Positions 1-9,928 of a stretch of 64,000 bases of DNA are shown one piece after another. Position numbers and translations under genes: made by a program. How positions within the stretch are numbered: position 1 is the first letter of the stretch; each line of letters begins with the position of its first letter. The stretch lies in NCBI GenBank assembly GCA_029204225.1, contig CM055093.1, forward strand, positions 1,038,117 through 1,102,116, read 5' to 3'. The notes below the pieces were generated by a model. That model made no database searches. It was given only the letters and a program-made list of their open reading frames with translations, and was not told where the DNA came from. This DNA is from Diphasiastrum complanatum. Taxonomy: Eukaryota; Streptophyta; Lycopodiopsida; Lycopodiales; Lycopodiaceae.

Positions 1-40
1 TGAAAATTGTTTGCCCCATAGCAATGTGATGCCAGTTTCA

Positions 41-1559
41 TTACATATGATTTTGAACTGATGTTGAAGCTAATATCATTAATAGTACAACAATGCTCTG
101 AAACACTGGTAATAAAAATGTTTTCTTGCGTTTTAGTCTTTTGGAAAAATGACTAAACATCTGATTAATTTGATCATGAGTTTGACCCACCAACAAAAAT
201 CGTATTTTCATTTTTTGATTTTTTTTTTCTCTACCAATATGGACAAGTGAGCCAGTATGCCAAAGTATCTTTTGTACAATGCTGATAGTCAAATTTGGAT
301 CATTTCGAACATTGGGATAATTGAAAAATACTTTTGACTCCAATGTGCCATTAAACACAAGTGCTTCAATGAGATGATGAACAGGAATAAAATCTGCGTC
401 GTTCAAATTTTTTGGCACTCTAAAAAAATGGGGTAACATCGTTTTCTTCTGATTCATGCCATCAATGACAAGACCCAGATACTTGTGGAAACTCCAGCAT
501 TTTTTTCGATGTTTCGCCAATTTTGGTCTTTCAATTGTTTCTTGTTCTTTGTGCACTTAAAGCACTTTTGTAGCGCCCACTAGAAAATGTAACAATTAAA
601 ATATTCAATAAATTATAATAATATCATAACATTTATAATTTGAAAATTCAAAAGTCATCAAAAAACTAAAGTTTTTAAAGTATTGAAAGTTAATAAATTT
701 TTACCTTTCTTATCATTGGTCTTTACTAGTTGTTTGGCAGATTTTAACAATTCGCATATCAGACTAAAAGCATGGTTTGGTGGTACAAAAAAAGAACCCA
801 TTTTTCATTGTACCCTTTGGTAGTATATTTCACTTTTTGGGGATTTGGGAGGGAGCTTGATAGATGCTACTCACGAAGTTAATGCAATGAAGGACCTGAT
901 ATATATGGGCCTACCCTCTTGGAGTATTGGGGGTTAAGTGGTGGGCCTACTCTGTCTCCTCCAATAAAAAACATAAATTTAGTAAACTTTTCCAAACCAA
1001 AATCTCTCTTCCAAATCTTAAGAAAATATGAGTAACTTAAATAGGCAACATTTTTGGTCTTAGCGAACTCCTTATACATAAAAAATATCTCCAATTTTGT
1101 ATACTTATCTGGCAAGTGAAAATATAATAAATTTGGTAATTTTTCTCCATGCACATCCACAAACTGCTTTAGCAAACTCGTAGCATTCAAATCATCCGGA
1201 GACACGGTTCCTACCCTACAATGATCCTTGCAATGTTGGATTTTTTTGAAGTCGTGCGTGCATTCTTTGAAGGCATGAATTTCCAATCGCATGAACAACT
1301 TTGCAGGCTTTTTGACAAACCTATGTTGCATTTTAAAAATATGCATACGAGTTTTTGTTAGGTCTCATTGTGGCACACAAATAGTAATTCTTTTCATCTT
1401 TACTTCACAAAAAAAATTGGACCTCAATTCCTTCATCTCTTTCTTGTTTAATTTCTGTAAGCAAGAGGATGAACAACAAATAATGCATCGTACCGTCCGA
1501 ATCTCGTGTCTTGTAATCAATTGTTTTTGACGTTTTGTCAAAATAGGTGAAGATTTCAA
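41..1559 (-). pseudogene. DUF7869-type transposon-like protein gene, split and damaged
   Basis: Read on the minus strand, three blocks resemble the multi-domain proteins that carry DUF7869, which are widespread in non-flowering plants and often repeat-associated; their function is unknown. The block at 1365-1559 has the Cys-rich N-terminal part (CIICCSSSC followed by LNKKEMKELR). The block at 879-1346 has the HGEKLPN...HLP segment and a FLKIWKRDF stretch. The block at 41-556 is the DUF7869 core itself, with LGLVIDGMNQKKT and FLLVGQTHDQINQMFSH. Between 705 and 763 a short open segment (ICELLKSAKQL) is flanked by a good acceptor (TTTTAG) and donor (AAAG/GTAAAA), so the gene probably has introns. 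In-frame stops between the first two blocks and an altered C-terminus suggest a pseudogene. The family call is from remembered motif patterns; the exon model is inference. Confidence 0.6.
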
Positions 1560-2042
1560 GTCTCTCCCAACTCTAATTTTAGTATGAAATTTTTAATGAA
1601 GTTGAAGGCCAAAATGCACTTCACTTCTTTAGGGCCCTCTTCAACAACCCTTCAGACTCCATCCAATGGTTGATTCTGATCCAACCATGGATATTCCTTC
1701 TGGATACCACGAACTGAGCCGTTGATCTTGTAGCTTCTCTATCCAACGGATCTAAGCACTCTTGTGCACTAATGGAGAGTCTTGTAAGCGCTACCCACTC
1801 TGAAACGCTATGGCTTCACCCTGGTTCCACGCGCGAACAATCCGCGACCTCCCTGTCTACGGCCGCGCCTCCCCAAGCTCATTTTTGCTTGATCTAACTC
1901 ACCTACAGATCAATTTGAGCACAATTTGAGGCCTAGAGCAGGGTCACCCTACTGATACCAAGTCGGTAGAGTGTTCAATCATGAAATCCCATGGAGAAAC
2001 GATGATTTTAGCTCAACTTGACAAAGTGGCTTTTTTCACCTT
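1560..2042. other. No gene recognised
   Basis: Somewhat GC-richer than its surroundings. I see no coding region. It may be the LTR of the copia piece whose primer site lies at 2310, but no second LTR copy is present to test that. Confidence 0.4.
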
Positions 2043-2114
2043 TTACCGCAAATCTGCTAGGTTAACTGTCTGGAGACAAATCTCTGACATAAACCTCAAA
2101 ATATCCGTGCTATA

Positions 2115-2212
2115 TGCTTCTGACCAAAAATCTTTTGGTAATTTCATCTCAACTAGCATAGATCTGGCACTTTTCACAATCATACGATTCTTGCGCTCAG
2201 CTACACCATTGA
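2115..2212 (-). pseudogene. Ty1-copia integrase fragment
   Basis: About 32 residues of a copia integrase core on the minus strand, including the conserved NGVAERKNR block and the following SARSMLVEMKLPKDFW. Homology stops near 2115 and, on the other side, at about 2212, where a plus-strand copia leader begins. The two pieces share the short stretch ttgaaaaata at the junction, which suggests end joining at microhomology. Confidence 0.75.
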
Positions 2213-2510
2213 AAAATACAGTTGCTATGTGAGCTTGCTGTGGAGGGTGTTTTTTGTCTGTGTTACTGTGTAGCATGATCTGTGTTCCTGTGCAAAGCAA
2301 ATTCTAAGTTGGTATCAGAGTCGTACAAGGAGTGTACACAGTACAACATCGCCGTTGAAGAGAGCTTCGAGAGAACTGTCTTCTGAGAGTTCGGGGTTTA
2401 CGGTGGGTTGAAGACGGAAAGAGAAGCACTGGTGCACGGTTTCTAGTTTATAGAGGCTTGCCAAGCTCAGCAGAGAAATTCTTAGCCTATGCATATCATC
2501 AGACATGGAA
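2212..2510 (+). mobile_element. Copia LTR end, primer site and leader (fragment)
   Basis: This stretch closely matches the reverse complement of 53160-53396. It holds the end of an LTR, a tRNA-iMet primer binding site (TGGTATCAGAG at 2310-2320) and about 190 bases of untranslated leader. No gag follows it here; the similarity ends near 2510. The two copies therefore represent the same copia family in opposite orientations. Confidence 0.7.
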
Positions 2511-2523
2511 AAATTTGGTGAAA

Positions 2524-2560
2524 AATTGACAATTTTGAAGCCAGTTCAAAATTGTCAATT
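2524..2560. repeat. Perfect 16-bp hairpin
   Basis: Inverted repeat AATTGACAATTTTGAA at 2524-2539 with its exact complement at 2545-2560 and a 5-base loop (GCCAG). It lies about 110 bases before the helicase relic. Helitron ends carry hairpins, but those are usually GC-rich and followed by CTRR, which I do not see here. Confidence 0.8.
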
Positions 2561-2669
2561 CATATATGTTCTTCATCATATTGGAAAATTGCAACGCATT
2601 TCAATTTGACATATTTAGTGAGACATTTTGAAAATCCTATGTATTTAGAATTTTTTAACAACCAACAAT

Positions 2670-3340
2670 GAATGAAATACATAATGTGTTTTATGATAGA
2701 ATAACAACTGAGAGAAAAACTTTTAAAATCATAGATAACAATATTTCAATCATCTATACACATCGTGAAGATGTTATATAATTCAATGAATATGCGCTAG
2801 AAAAACTATTTATGATCCCTCTCAAATAATCACAACCACAATACAAAGTAATGCATCACACATGCCTGAAACGCAAAGTTGGTTGATGGAAGAAAAATTC
2901 CACCAAATACCAATATTAGTTATTGGTGCAAAGGTGATGCTACTTTCCAACATGGATATAAGAAAAGAGACTGTAAATGGAGCTATAGGGACAATTATGG
3001 AGCTAATTTTCAAAGAGCGATTTGAGGAAATCAAGTCAATAAAAGTGAAAATTGAAAACATGTGACTAGGTCAAATTTTGCAAAAGTAAGATACAACACA
3101 CATATCTACTACAAGTCAACATTTCCTCTCACTCTAGCGTATGCCACGACAGCTCACAAATCCCAAAGGATGACAATAAAAAACACAACAATCTTGAACA
3201 TTAAAAAAAAACTTCTGCCCTGCATTCACATATGTCATGCTCTCAAGAGTAACAAAAAGGAAAGATATTTTCATCATAATGAAATTACACTATTACATTT
3301 TCAACCTATCCTACTTCCAGAATGCACAACATGTTCTTGA
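2670..3340 (+). pseudogene. PIF1-like (Helitron-type) helicase C-terminal relic
   Basis: Several PIF1-family signatures occur in order on the plus strand. Around 2760-2810 there is THREDVI with FNEYALEKL (the nucleotide-swap segment before the 2B region). At 2910-3010 there is IGAKVMLLSNMD followed by NGAIGTIMEL. At 3115-3200 there is FPLTLAYATTAHKSQRMTI, the late helicase motif with the A-K-S-Q core. Stop codons interrupt the frame near 2785 and 3063. Such helicases are DNA unwinding enzymes of the PIF1 superfamily; isolated degraded copies in plants most often come from Helitrons. No Rep/HUH part is visible, so the Helitron origin is inferred. Confidence 0.65.
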
Positions 3341-3350
3341 TGAACTACAA

Positions 3351-5399
3351 CCATTTTTGCATAATAAGCTCATCAATTCACAATATGTCGATAGCAATTG
3401 AGGTACCATCTCTTTATTCGTAAATTTTATTTGCATGAATTTGAACAAGGTTAATTAACTCAAAAGATTTTTTTTTTCTTTTATCGAATGTTTATTATAA
3501 ACATTTCTAACTTGACAAATCATAACTTGTCTAATTTTACAAAAAATTGCTATTCAAAAACCAAAAGAAGAAGCAACAATTGACAACATCTCACTAGTTT
3601 TGTCGATGCCAAGATGGAGATCCAGGTATGTTTGGTCCAAGACTGTATTTTAAGACATGTTTAAAGATGTCTTGCTCATTTTCTCTTTGATTTTTGGACA
3701 TGTATTCAATGATGTCTTTTTTTAGAACTACAGATTGTGTGTTGGAAGATAAGAGAATTGCTTGTCTAAGCTGGTACATAATCAATATATATGGAGTATA
3801 CAATGTGAAAATTGAAAAAATGACCTAACTCTAATCTTAATGTAATCCAAAAAATTCATTTTGCCATCATAAAAGCCATGGCCAAATGGAAATAAGAAAG
3901 TAAACAACGTTGTTTCCAAAGTAATTATTTTGTTGTTGTCTTGGTTTATTGGTATTCCTTCAACATTGGTTGTAAATTGTATTGAGCGTTCATGTAGATT
4001 TCCTTTGCTATGTAATTGGAGGTTCGAGTATTGGTAGATGTTAATTTTTGAGTGTTTTTGGCTAGTGTGTCATGTCTTCCAAAATAGCATTATTGTGAAT
4101 CATTGGATCTGTTTGCATTGTTTCAAAAGTTGATTCAAGTCGATCTTTATCAAGAAAATCTTTCATTGTGTTCTTAGATACCAAACATCCAGAGCAAGAG
4201 TATTATGTTTAGTTTCAAGAGCATGTTTAAACCTTTGTTCACAAACGCTATCTACACCAATCAAACACAACATATCTATTTGGAAGAGTCCGAATGGAAA
4301 CATCAATAAGCAAACTCTAAGTAGTAGAGTTGTGCGGTCATAATAATGGCTTGGAGGATTTTGTAAGATTGCTACTAATGGCTTCAAGTATTGCTATACG
4401 TAAACCACCCTCAGAAGAATTTTGACATTTCATGCAGACAAGGTCTCTTGGAGTATTTATGATCTGGAGAAAGATCACAATATAAATGGCTGCGTACGAA
4501 GAGATTTGAAGTTTGAGCTTACTTGCTGCTATGCACTTATAGAAGCAAAGAGTGACTCGATAATCACAAGGATGTGATTGAGATTTATATGCATAGTTAC
4601 GGTACGAGGGAGAAAATTATTATTTTAGTGATTTGTGAGTGATTTAGTACATCATCGAAATCAATCTTACATGACTGATGAATAGAATATTCATTCTTGG
4701 TGTAATGAGAGGCAGATAGAGATGTCGACGTTCCGTTGTATTTCAACTCCTCAGTGCCTATGTTGGATCTTGCAAAGCGTTTTGGAATAACAGCAACGCA
4801 TTCAAATTCGCCACCTCTCATGACCAATGTGGAGGTGGGCTTGGATCATCCCACAATTTGGTCGAGAGGTGAATGCTAATAAAAAGGGCATCAACTTACA
4901 ACCAAAGATCATAAAGGATGGTCATTATATTTAGCTACAGGATGGTACATTGTCAAAGAAGAAGAACAAAATTATCCAAGAAGAATGGTACCGAGTTTAT
5001 TACTCAGAATACAAGTGACCTCTCAATTGATACTCAAAGAGCGGTCTAAAGATGAGGCTGCGGATATTAGAAAGCCACCATATCGGAATATGAGCTAGAG
5101 AGATGCAAGAGCCAACATCACAACTACGATGCCTGGTTCTAGTGTTCAGAGGAATGGTGTTGACGTTACAGTAGGTGGTATGGAAATTTTCTGCAAGGAG
5201 GGTTATTGAATTTAACTTCACTGATCATCACACAAGCAGAGGATTAATTGTATATTCACACTCCAGAGTGCCAATAGGAAGTGGGTGCAAGATAGGTTGA
5301 GATAATGCCAACCCAACATCATGTATTAGAAAGGCTGGTTGATAGTTGTGCACAATAAGAAAACGTCCTTAGAGGTTAGCAGAAGATACTTCAGGTTGT
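3351..5399. other. Two-kilobase stretch without recognised genes
   Basis: AT-rich. Several short open frames exist on the minus strand (for example 3594-3803, 4163-4387, 4597-4827 and 5000-5221), but none has a motif I recognise and their length is what chance gives. No LTR, inverted repeat or tandem repeat stood out. Confidence 0.5.
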
Positions 5400-6165
5400 T
5401 GATTTTGAGTAACTAATCAAATAAGGTCGGAGCATAAGGTCTCACAACATAAGGATGGAACCTTTACGTTGCTCAATGCACAAGCATCATCAACTGCATG
5501 AACGACCTGTTCTTCGTACTCCTCAAATGTGTAACCAACGGACCAGATCCTGAAGAGTTAGATCCGTCATAGTCGATGCGAAGGCCACCACCAATTTCAA
5601 GATATTTCATTCCTGCCCCAAGCAAAGAAAGCTCATAGAATATATGAGCTGCCTCGGTGACAGCCTCCTTTACAATGGATAAAGATGGAATCTGCGATCC
5701 AATATGGAAGTGGAGCAGCTGGAGAACATCTAACATTCCAACGTCCTTCAAAGTTTTGACAATACTCAAGATTTCAGATGCGGACAACCCAAATTTTCCC
5801 TTGTCTCCAGATGTGTCTCCCCAGTGGCCACTATGCTTTGTGGTTAATTTTGCATGGACACCAATCACAGGCTGCACTTGAAGATACTGATCATTCATTT
5901 TAAGAACTATCTGTAGCTCTTCCTCCTACTCCAAAACAATGACGGAATTGAGCCCCAGCTGACGAGCTATTAGCGCAAGCTGCACATATTCTTCTTTGTA
6001 GCCATTGCAAATCAAAAGCGTATCAGGACCACAGGTCAAGACTCTGGTTCAGAACCTGCCTCAAGTCCAAAAGTGAAGTTTCTACCAAACCTCACAGTGT
6101 CTTCAATTAGATACCTGTCTGGATTGCACTTCACTGCAAAAATGCCTTGGAAGCTACCCCTATAG
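5400..6165 (-). pseudogene. ADC: Arginine decarboxylase pseudogene, main piece
   Basis: Plant-type biosynthetic arginine decarboxylase (PLP-dependent, alanine-racemase fold), which makes agmatine for polyamine synthesis. In minus-strand order I see the FAVKCNPDR segment near 6125 (it contains the lysine that binds PLP in this family), [10 protein letters not shown], the [10 protein letters not shown] and EEELQIVLKM blocks, then a long intact run with LTTKHSGHWGDTSG, KGKFGLSASEIL, LLHFHIGSQIPS and LEIGGGL. Further on, SVGYTFEEYEEQVVHAVD continues in another frame to about 5400. Stops after SEPES and inside VLE*EEE plus frameshifts near 5545 and 6010 show it is dead. N- and C-terminal thirds are missing. 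No introns are visible, as is usual for plant ADC genes, so both genomic and retro-copy origins are possible. Confidence 0.85.
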
Positions 6166-6428
6166 CCGTTGAGAAAAATGGCTCTCTAGGTATCACAGCC
6201 AAACTCATTATTACAACTGTGTTTCCAAATCTTTCTGCTGATCAACTCGACTCACGAAAGAATAATTTCTGGCTTTTTCTTAATTCAAGTCAATTTTGAA
6301 GAATCGCCTTGATTTGACGAGAAAAACACTTAACATTATTTGGCCGCCCATCTTGGCTGATTACGGCCTCATCGTCATGATCTTGAATGGCCTCGATAAG
6401 AGCTTGCTATTTGAAGGTACTACCGATT

Positions 6429-6840
6429 TCAAGCCATTATAGGGAGGAAGCTGTGATTGACTAAATGTCCCAACCCAAACGGTCCTGTATCATTAACAAC
6501 AATAACAGGCTGCGATCGAAGATACTGACTCATTTTAAGAACTATCTGTAGCTCTTCCTCCTGCTCCAGATTAACAATGACGGATTTGAGCCCCAGCTGA
6601 CGAGCTATTAGCTCAAGCTGCACATATTCCGCATGTTTGTAGCCATTGCAAATCAAGCATCAGGACCACATGTCAAGATTCTAATTCAGGCTCAAGTCCA
6701 AAAGCAAAGTTTGTACCAAACCTCACAATGTCTTCAACTACATACCGATCTGGATTGCACTTCATTGGAAATACGCCTTGGAAGCTACCCCGATAGTTGT
6801 TAAGAAGAATTGCAAAACCTCAAGCCTGCTCTTCAGAATC
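6429..6840 (-). pseudogene. ADC: Second, partial arginine decarboxylase copy in tandem
   Basis: Repeats in the same orientation the segment seen at about 5920-6180: ICNGYKHAEYVQLELIARQ, a valine-rich strand and EEELQIVLKMSQYLRSQPV, preceded by degraded nucleotides matching the PLP-lysine region. After SQPVIVV the homology breaks off and the frame runs into unrelated sequence up to 6429. The two copies are about 600 bases apart. The differences (an inserted codon in the VIV-LE stretch, HAEY versus EEY) show independent decay after a local duplication. Confidence 0.8.
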
Positions 6841-7178
6841 TCTAGAAAGCGAATAATCAAAGGAGTGTTCATTTCTCCAGCCTCTTGGATTTATTGAAGT
6901 ATTGCCATATTTGTGCAAGTTGTATTGAATTCACTGGGTCGTACGACCATATTTCTATCTCTTTTGATGAAAAAAATATGGCGCTCCCCATCTCCCATAT
7001 ATGATGTATTTACCAACAATCAAGCCACTCTTTACAGGACAAATTCTTCACAATCAGCGTCCATTCTTGCAAATCAGAGACGACAATCTCGAGAAAAAAT
7101 AGGTGGTCTTTCACCTCGATTGTTCATATCCCAGATGGTGGTACGTGACTCAAGTCGCTCCTCAAAGTAAAAGAATTT
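6841..7178 (+). other. No recognised gene; short open frame 6913-7170
   Basis: An 85-codon plus-strand frame ends just before the acidic ORF that follows. It has Ser/Arg-rich content but no known motif, and may be chance or the upstream part of the same relic. Confidence 0.3.
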
Positions 7179-7528
7179 TTGAAAATAGAGAACGTCGTGG
7201 AGGACATGGCGCTGCCAACTGATGCACCTCATGAACAAGATCGTGATGATGGATTCGATGACACATTTTTGAAGGATGATCATGTGCAAGCTTCACAAGT
7301 TAATGAACATGTTGAGCGCGAGGCATCATCATCGGATGGATCCATGAAACACGACACACCTTCTTGATCTCACTCATTGTCACCATCGCCATTAGCTTTT
7401 GAAGATCAGCTTATTAATAACGAAGCTATAGGAGATATTTGGGTAGAATTAGAGATAGATTCATTTGGTTTGGCAGATTTTTCGCATGATGTTGCGTCAA
7501 ATGATAACGATGAACCACCAAATGAATA
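7179..7528 (+). pseudogene. Acidic ORF of unknown function with one internal TGA
   Basis: One reading frame runs from an ATG at 7179 to a stop at about 7528 and is broken only by a TGA at 7365-7367. The product is rich in Asp and Glu (DRDDGFDDTFLKDD near the start; NNEAIGDIWVELEID and NDNDEPPNE near the end). Acidic tails like this are common at the C-terminus of plant DNA transposon proteins such as hAT types, but no transposase core is visible upstream, so I do not assign it. A single stop in about 117 codons suggests a recently lost gene or an exon end. Confidence 0.35.
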
Positions 7529-7884
7529 AGTGAGAGAATATGATGTATTTCAACTCATTGTAATATTAATCATATTGCTCACATATGCAACTACATGTTA
7601 TTAATTGACTAGTTGACATCAAACAAGAAGTCGACGCATGTGATTACACAAATTGTGGTCATCATTTTTTTGTGATACATAAGTTTCTTTATTCACTTTT
7701 GCATATGGCAACCAATGTTGATAGAAAATGGAATTCAATGTGTTGATAGGTAACAAATTTCAATAGTGAGATCCATTTACACTCCGTAACATACCGTAGG
7801 TTATACCGAGGGGACTTTTTTTTCATCAGTCGTGATATTACCCTCGATTAGCAGAGTGTCTTGGAATGCCTCTTGGCCACCTTG
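7529..7884. other. No gene recognised
   Basis: AT-rich flank of the acidic ORF. From about 7785 the motif ATACCG(A/T) recurs (also at 7980), which could be subterminal repeats of the DNA transposon that ends at 8103. Confidence 0.35.
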
Positions 7885-7944
7885 ACCCTCTCTATAACCC
7901 TCTTTATATCCCTCTCTATATGCCTCTCTATAACCCTCTCTATA
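7885..7944 (+). repeat. Short CCCTCTCTATA minisatellite
   Basis: Five imperfect copies of a 12-13-base unit of the type accctctctata in direct array. The differences are single bases (TTT for TCT) and short indels. Confidence 0.8.
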
Positions 7945-8090
7945 AATGTTTGAAAAACAAGTTAAAATTTGGTAGGCTTATACCGAGGCCAAAAACCGGA
8001 ACCTAGGCTCGAGCTTTCCGCTCCCCCCACGACTCGTTTAAAAAACCATCTTTCAAAAAAACACTAAAAAAAAGCCTTGGAAATTGCTAG

Positions 8091-8103
8091 TCCTCTTGTA
8101 GTG
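8091..8103 (-). mobile_element. Possible CACTA transposon terminus
   Basis: TCCTCTTGTAGTG is the complement of CACTACAAGAGGA, the form taken by plant CACTA (En/Spm) ends. Directly after it, gypsy RNase H coding sequence begins as if interrupted. The partner end was not found, so the element boundary on the other side is unknown. Confidence 0.4.
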
Positions 8104-8330
8104 CATGGCACAACCAAGAGATGAGAAGGGTTATGATCAGCCTATATATTATGCAAGCAAATAGCTCACACCTATAGAAAAATACTATTTAACAACAGAA
8201 CAAGAAGCATTAAGCTTAAATTTTTCCCTTCGGATGTATTGTCATTTTCTATCATAACAAATTTGTGATGTACATGGATCATCAACCACTGTTATATCTC
8301 ATTCATAAGCCCGCAATTTATATCAAGATT
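8104..8330 (+). pseudogene. Ty3-gypsy RNase H fragment
   Basis: Plus-strand frame with PRDEKGYDQPIYYASK, then LTPIEKYYLTTEQEALSL, followed by a frameshifted DHQPLLYL-like segment. This order is the RNase H domain of Ty3-gypsy polyproteins, where the hybrid RNA strand is degraded during reverse transcription. A stop follows ASK and the frame is lost near 8240. The fragment starts abruptly at the CACTA-like end and stops near 8330. Confidence 0.75.
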
Positions 8331-8509
8331 CAATTGAGGTCATTTTTCTACATCAAGCAAGCTAGTTTCAATTTGTATCTTTTTCAATAGAATTGATTGA
8401 GAATTCATTTTTGTTCATTCTCAGGTCCCTAGGTAGTGGGATAGCTAGTACTTGCATCCTTTCTATTGTGTATCCATTCTTATAGAATCAATCTCTTGTT
8501 TAGAGGAGG

Positions 8510-8880
8510 ATGGCATCCATGAATGATTATCTTTTGGATTCTAGTGATAGGTTGAACAAATCAAACTATTCTATTTGGAAATTAAGAATGGAATCAATCC
8601 TTGTAATGTAAGATTTAATGGATATAGTGAGTGGGGATGAGGATGAGCCTTTCCACTTTCAAAAATCCAAAAAAAGACGTGCAAACTAGCCCTTCATTGT
8701 ATTAAAATGAATGTAGCCAATGAATTTCTAAAGGAAGTAGGAGAGTGCACCTCGGCCCAAGAGGCATGGGAGTCCCTTCAAATGTTTATGAGTCAAAGAA
8801 CACTACAAGGTTGCTTGCCTTGAAGCATCTTTCAAAGTTACCAAAAGAAAGGAGAGAGTGAGGATGGGCAAAGACAAGAT
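8510..8880 (+). pseudogene. Ty1-copia Gag fragment
   Basis: From the ATG at 8510 the frame reads a copia Gag N-terminus (SSDRLNKSNYSIWKLRMES, then MNVANEFLKEVGECTSAQEAW). It belongs to the same family as the Gag at 18609 and 62617. Stops occur after SILVM and in later frames, with a deletion near 8780. The preceding 90 bases resemble the untranslated leader of those elements, while no LTR or primer site is recognisable further upstream. Confidence 0.8.
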
Positions 8881-9520
8881 TGAGGTATTGCCTCATGTCT
8901 TTATCTAGTCTTCCACCTCGCGTCATTCTTCGATCATCAATCGGGATGATCACACTTTGCAACTCTAGGCATCTACAATATATTATGAAGCTCTCTTCGA
9001 CTTTCAGTCAATTGAATTGATTCTTGTCCTCCACCTAATGCAAGAGCACGAGTTGGAGAACTTTATTAAAACTCAAGAAGAGAAGATTTTTGAGTCACGC
9101 ACTACATGTCTGTGCTCTTAAATAATAAATTCTAGAGACCTAATCCTCATGTTATATTACAACATTGACACAAAAGCTCGCAGACACCTTTTTGCAAGGA
9201 TATCTTGGATACAAGCAATTTAAGTATAAAGAATTTTAAGTTTTAATTGTTTGTTCGAATGTCTTGCTTATTGATAAATTCCTAACAAGCTTCCAAATTT
9301 TGGCAATTATCGAGCAACTTGGAAGTGTATTAAATTTGTGTGCAAACACATGGGATGCATAATTCACCAAGAATGAAATGCCAAAAGACATGCATACCCA
9401 TACTAGATGATTATGTGACGCCTAAGATAAGAACGTTAGCCGTTTAACCTATTGCATGAAGGTGACGAACAACGTAACCCTAAGTATTATTTACACTAAA
9501 CCCAAGAAGTATTTCAGGGT
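8881..9520 (+). other. Gap with weak coding-like remnants
   Basis: From about 8970 to 9120 a plus-strand frame (IYYEALFDFQSIELILVLHL, continuing to FESRTTCLCS) looks coding-like and is interrupted by stops. It could be the rest of the copia relic. I do not recognise it. No other feature is seen up to the promoter at 9526. Confidence 0.3.
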
Positions 9521-9525
9521 TTGCA

Positions 9526-9530
9526 CTATA

Positions 9531-9532
<2 letters not shown>
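9526..9532 (+). promoter_or_regulatory. TATA box of the S1-like gene
   Basis: CTATAAA lies about 80 bases before the ATG at 9608, with a pyrimidine-rich tract right behind it. That is the usual plant arrangement of TATA box followed by a CT-rich transcription start zone. Inferred from position and motif. Confidence 0.5.

Positions 9533-9533
<1 letters not shown>

Positions 9534-9587
<54 letters not shown>
9534..9587 (+). repeat. (TC)27 tract in the S1-like gene leader
   Basis: Perfect dinucleotide run between the TATA box and the start codon, so it probably forms most of the 5' untranslated region. Length variation here could change transcription start or leader length. Confidence 0.9.
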
Positions 9588-9589
<2 letters not shown>

Positions 9590-9607
9590 GGCATAACATT
9601 TGCAAGC

Positions 9608-9928
9608 ATGACGGTGATTAGAATTGCGCTAGCTTTGTTCGTCGTGACAATGGCCATTGTGGCTCCAGCTCTGCCGTCTGCTTCCGCTGATTCTTTCGCT
9701 GTCACCAACCGCTCCCAGCATCCCATTACCATTACTTGTTCTTCAAAAAATGATCATTTAGGTACGCATGTTCTGAGTATCAACGAAGAACGTGACTGGC
9801 ATTTTAATGGCTGGCCATGGACCAAAATTTGGTGCGACTTTTACAAATCTGATGGCAAGTACATGGACCAAGTTGTGTGGTCCTTTTCCTTGTATTACTT
9901 CGTAAGTAAACTCTCATTTGATTCTTAG
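9608..9928 (+). CDS. S1/self-incompatibility-like small secreted protein (possibly first exon)
   Basis: The ATG at 9608 was chosen because it opens a clear signal peptide (IALALFVVTMAIVAPALP, cleavage likely near ASA-DS). An in-frame upstream ATG would translate the CT tract. The mature part, FAVTNRSQHPITITCSSKND...LGTHVL and W..TKIWCDFYKSDGKY, fits the plant self-incompatibility protein S1 family (SPH proteins), secreted ligands known in poppy pollen recognition and as stigma or defence-type peptides elsewhere. About 107 residues are open; the family usually has 110-140 and a second Cys pair that is missing here. A strong donor (TTC/GTAAGT at 9902) lies near the end, so the last nine codons may be intron read-through and the C-terminus a second exon that I could not identify. 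It has no visible frame damage. The role in this plant is unknown. Confidence 0.6.
   Translation: MTVIRIALALFVVTMAIVAPALPSASADSFAVTNRSQHPITITCSSKNDHLGTHVLSINEERDWHFNGWPWTKIWCDFYKSDGKYMDQVVWSFSLYYFVSKLSFDS

Noticed and set aside
3594..5221. Short minus-strand open frames as possible small genes
   Set aside because: Lengths are near chance, no motif, no start context or neighbour support.
8970..9120. Possible additional copy of the novel region (IYYEALFDFQSIE resembles the IYYNTF part of R1)
   Set aside because: The similarity is limited to a few residues and none of the diagnostic blocks (AESLWLT, YEAW, LSWIW) is present.
9521..9607. Upstream in-frame extension of the S1-like protein through the CT tract
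   Set aside because: It would put a Ser-Leu repeat before the signal peptide and start upstream of the TATA box; the ATG at 9608 fits a signal peptide start.
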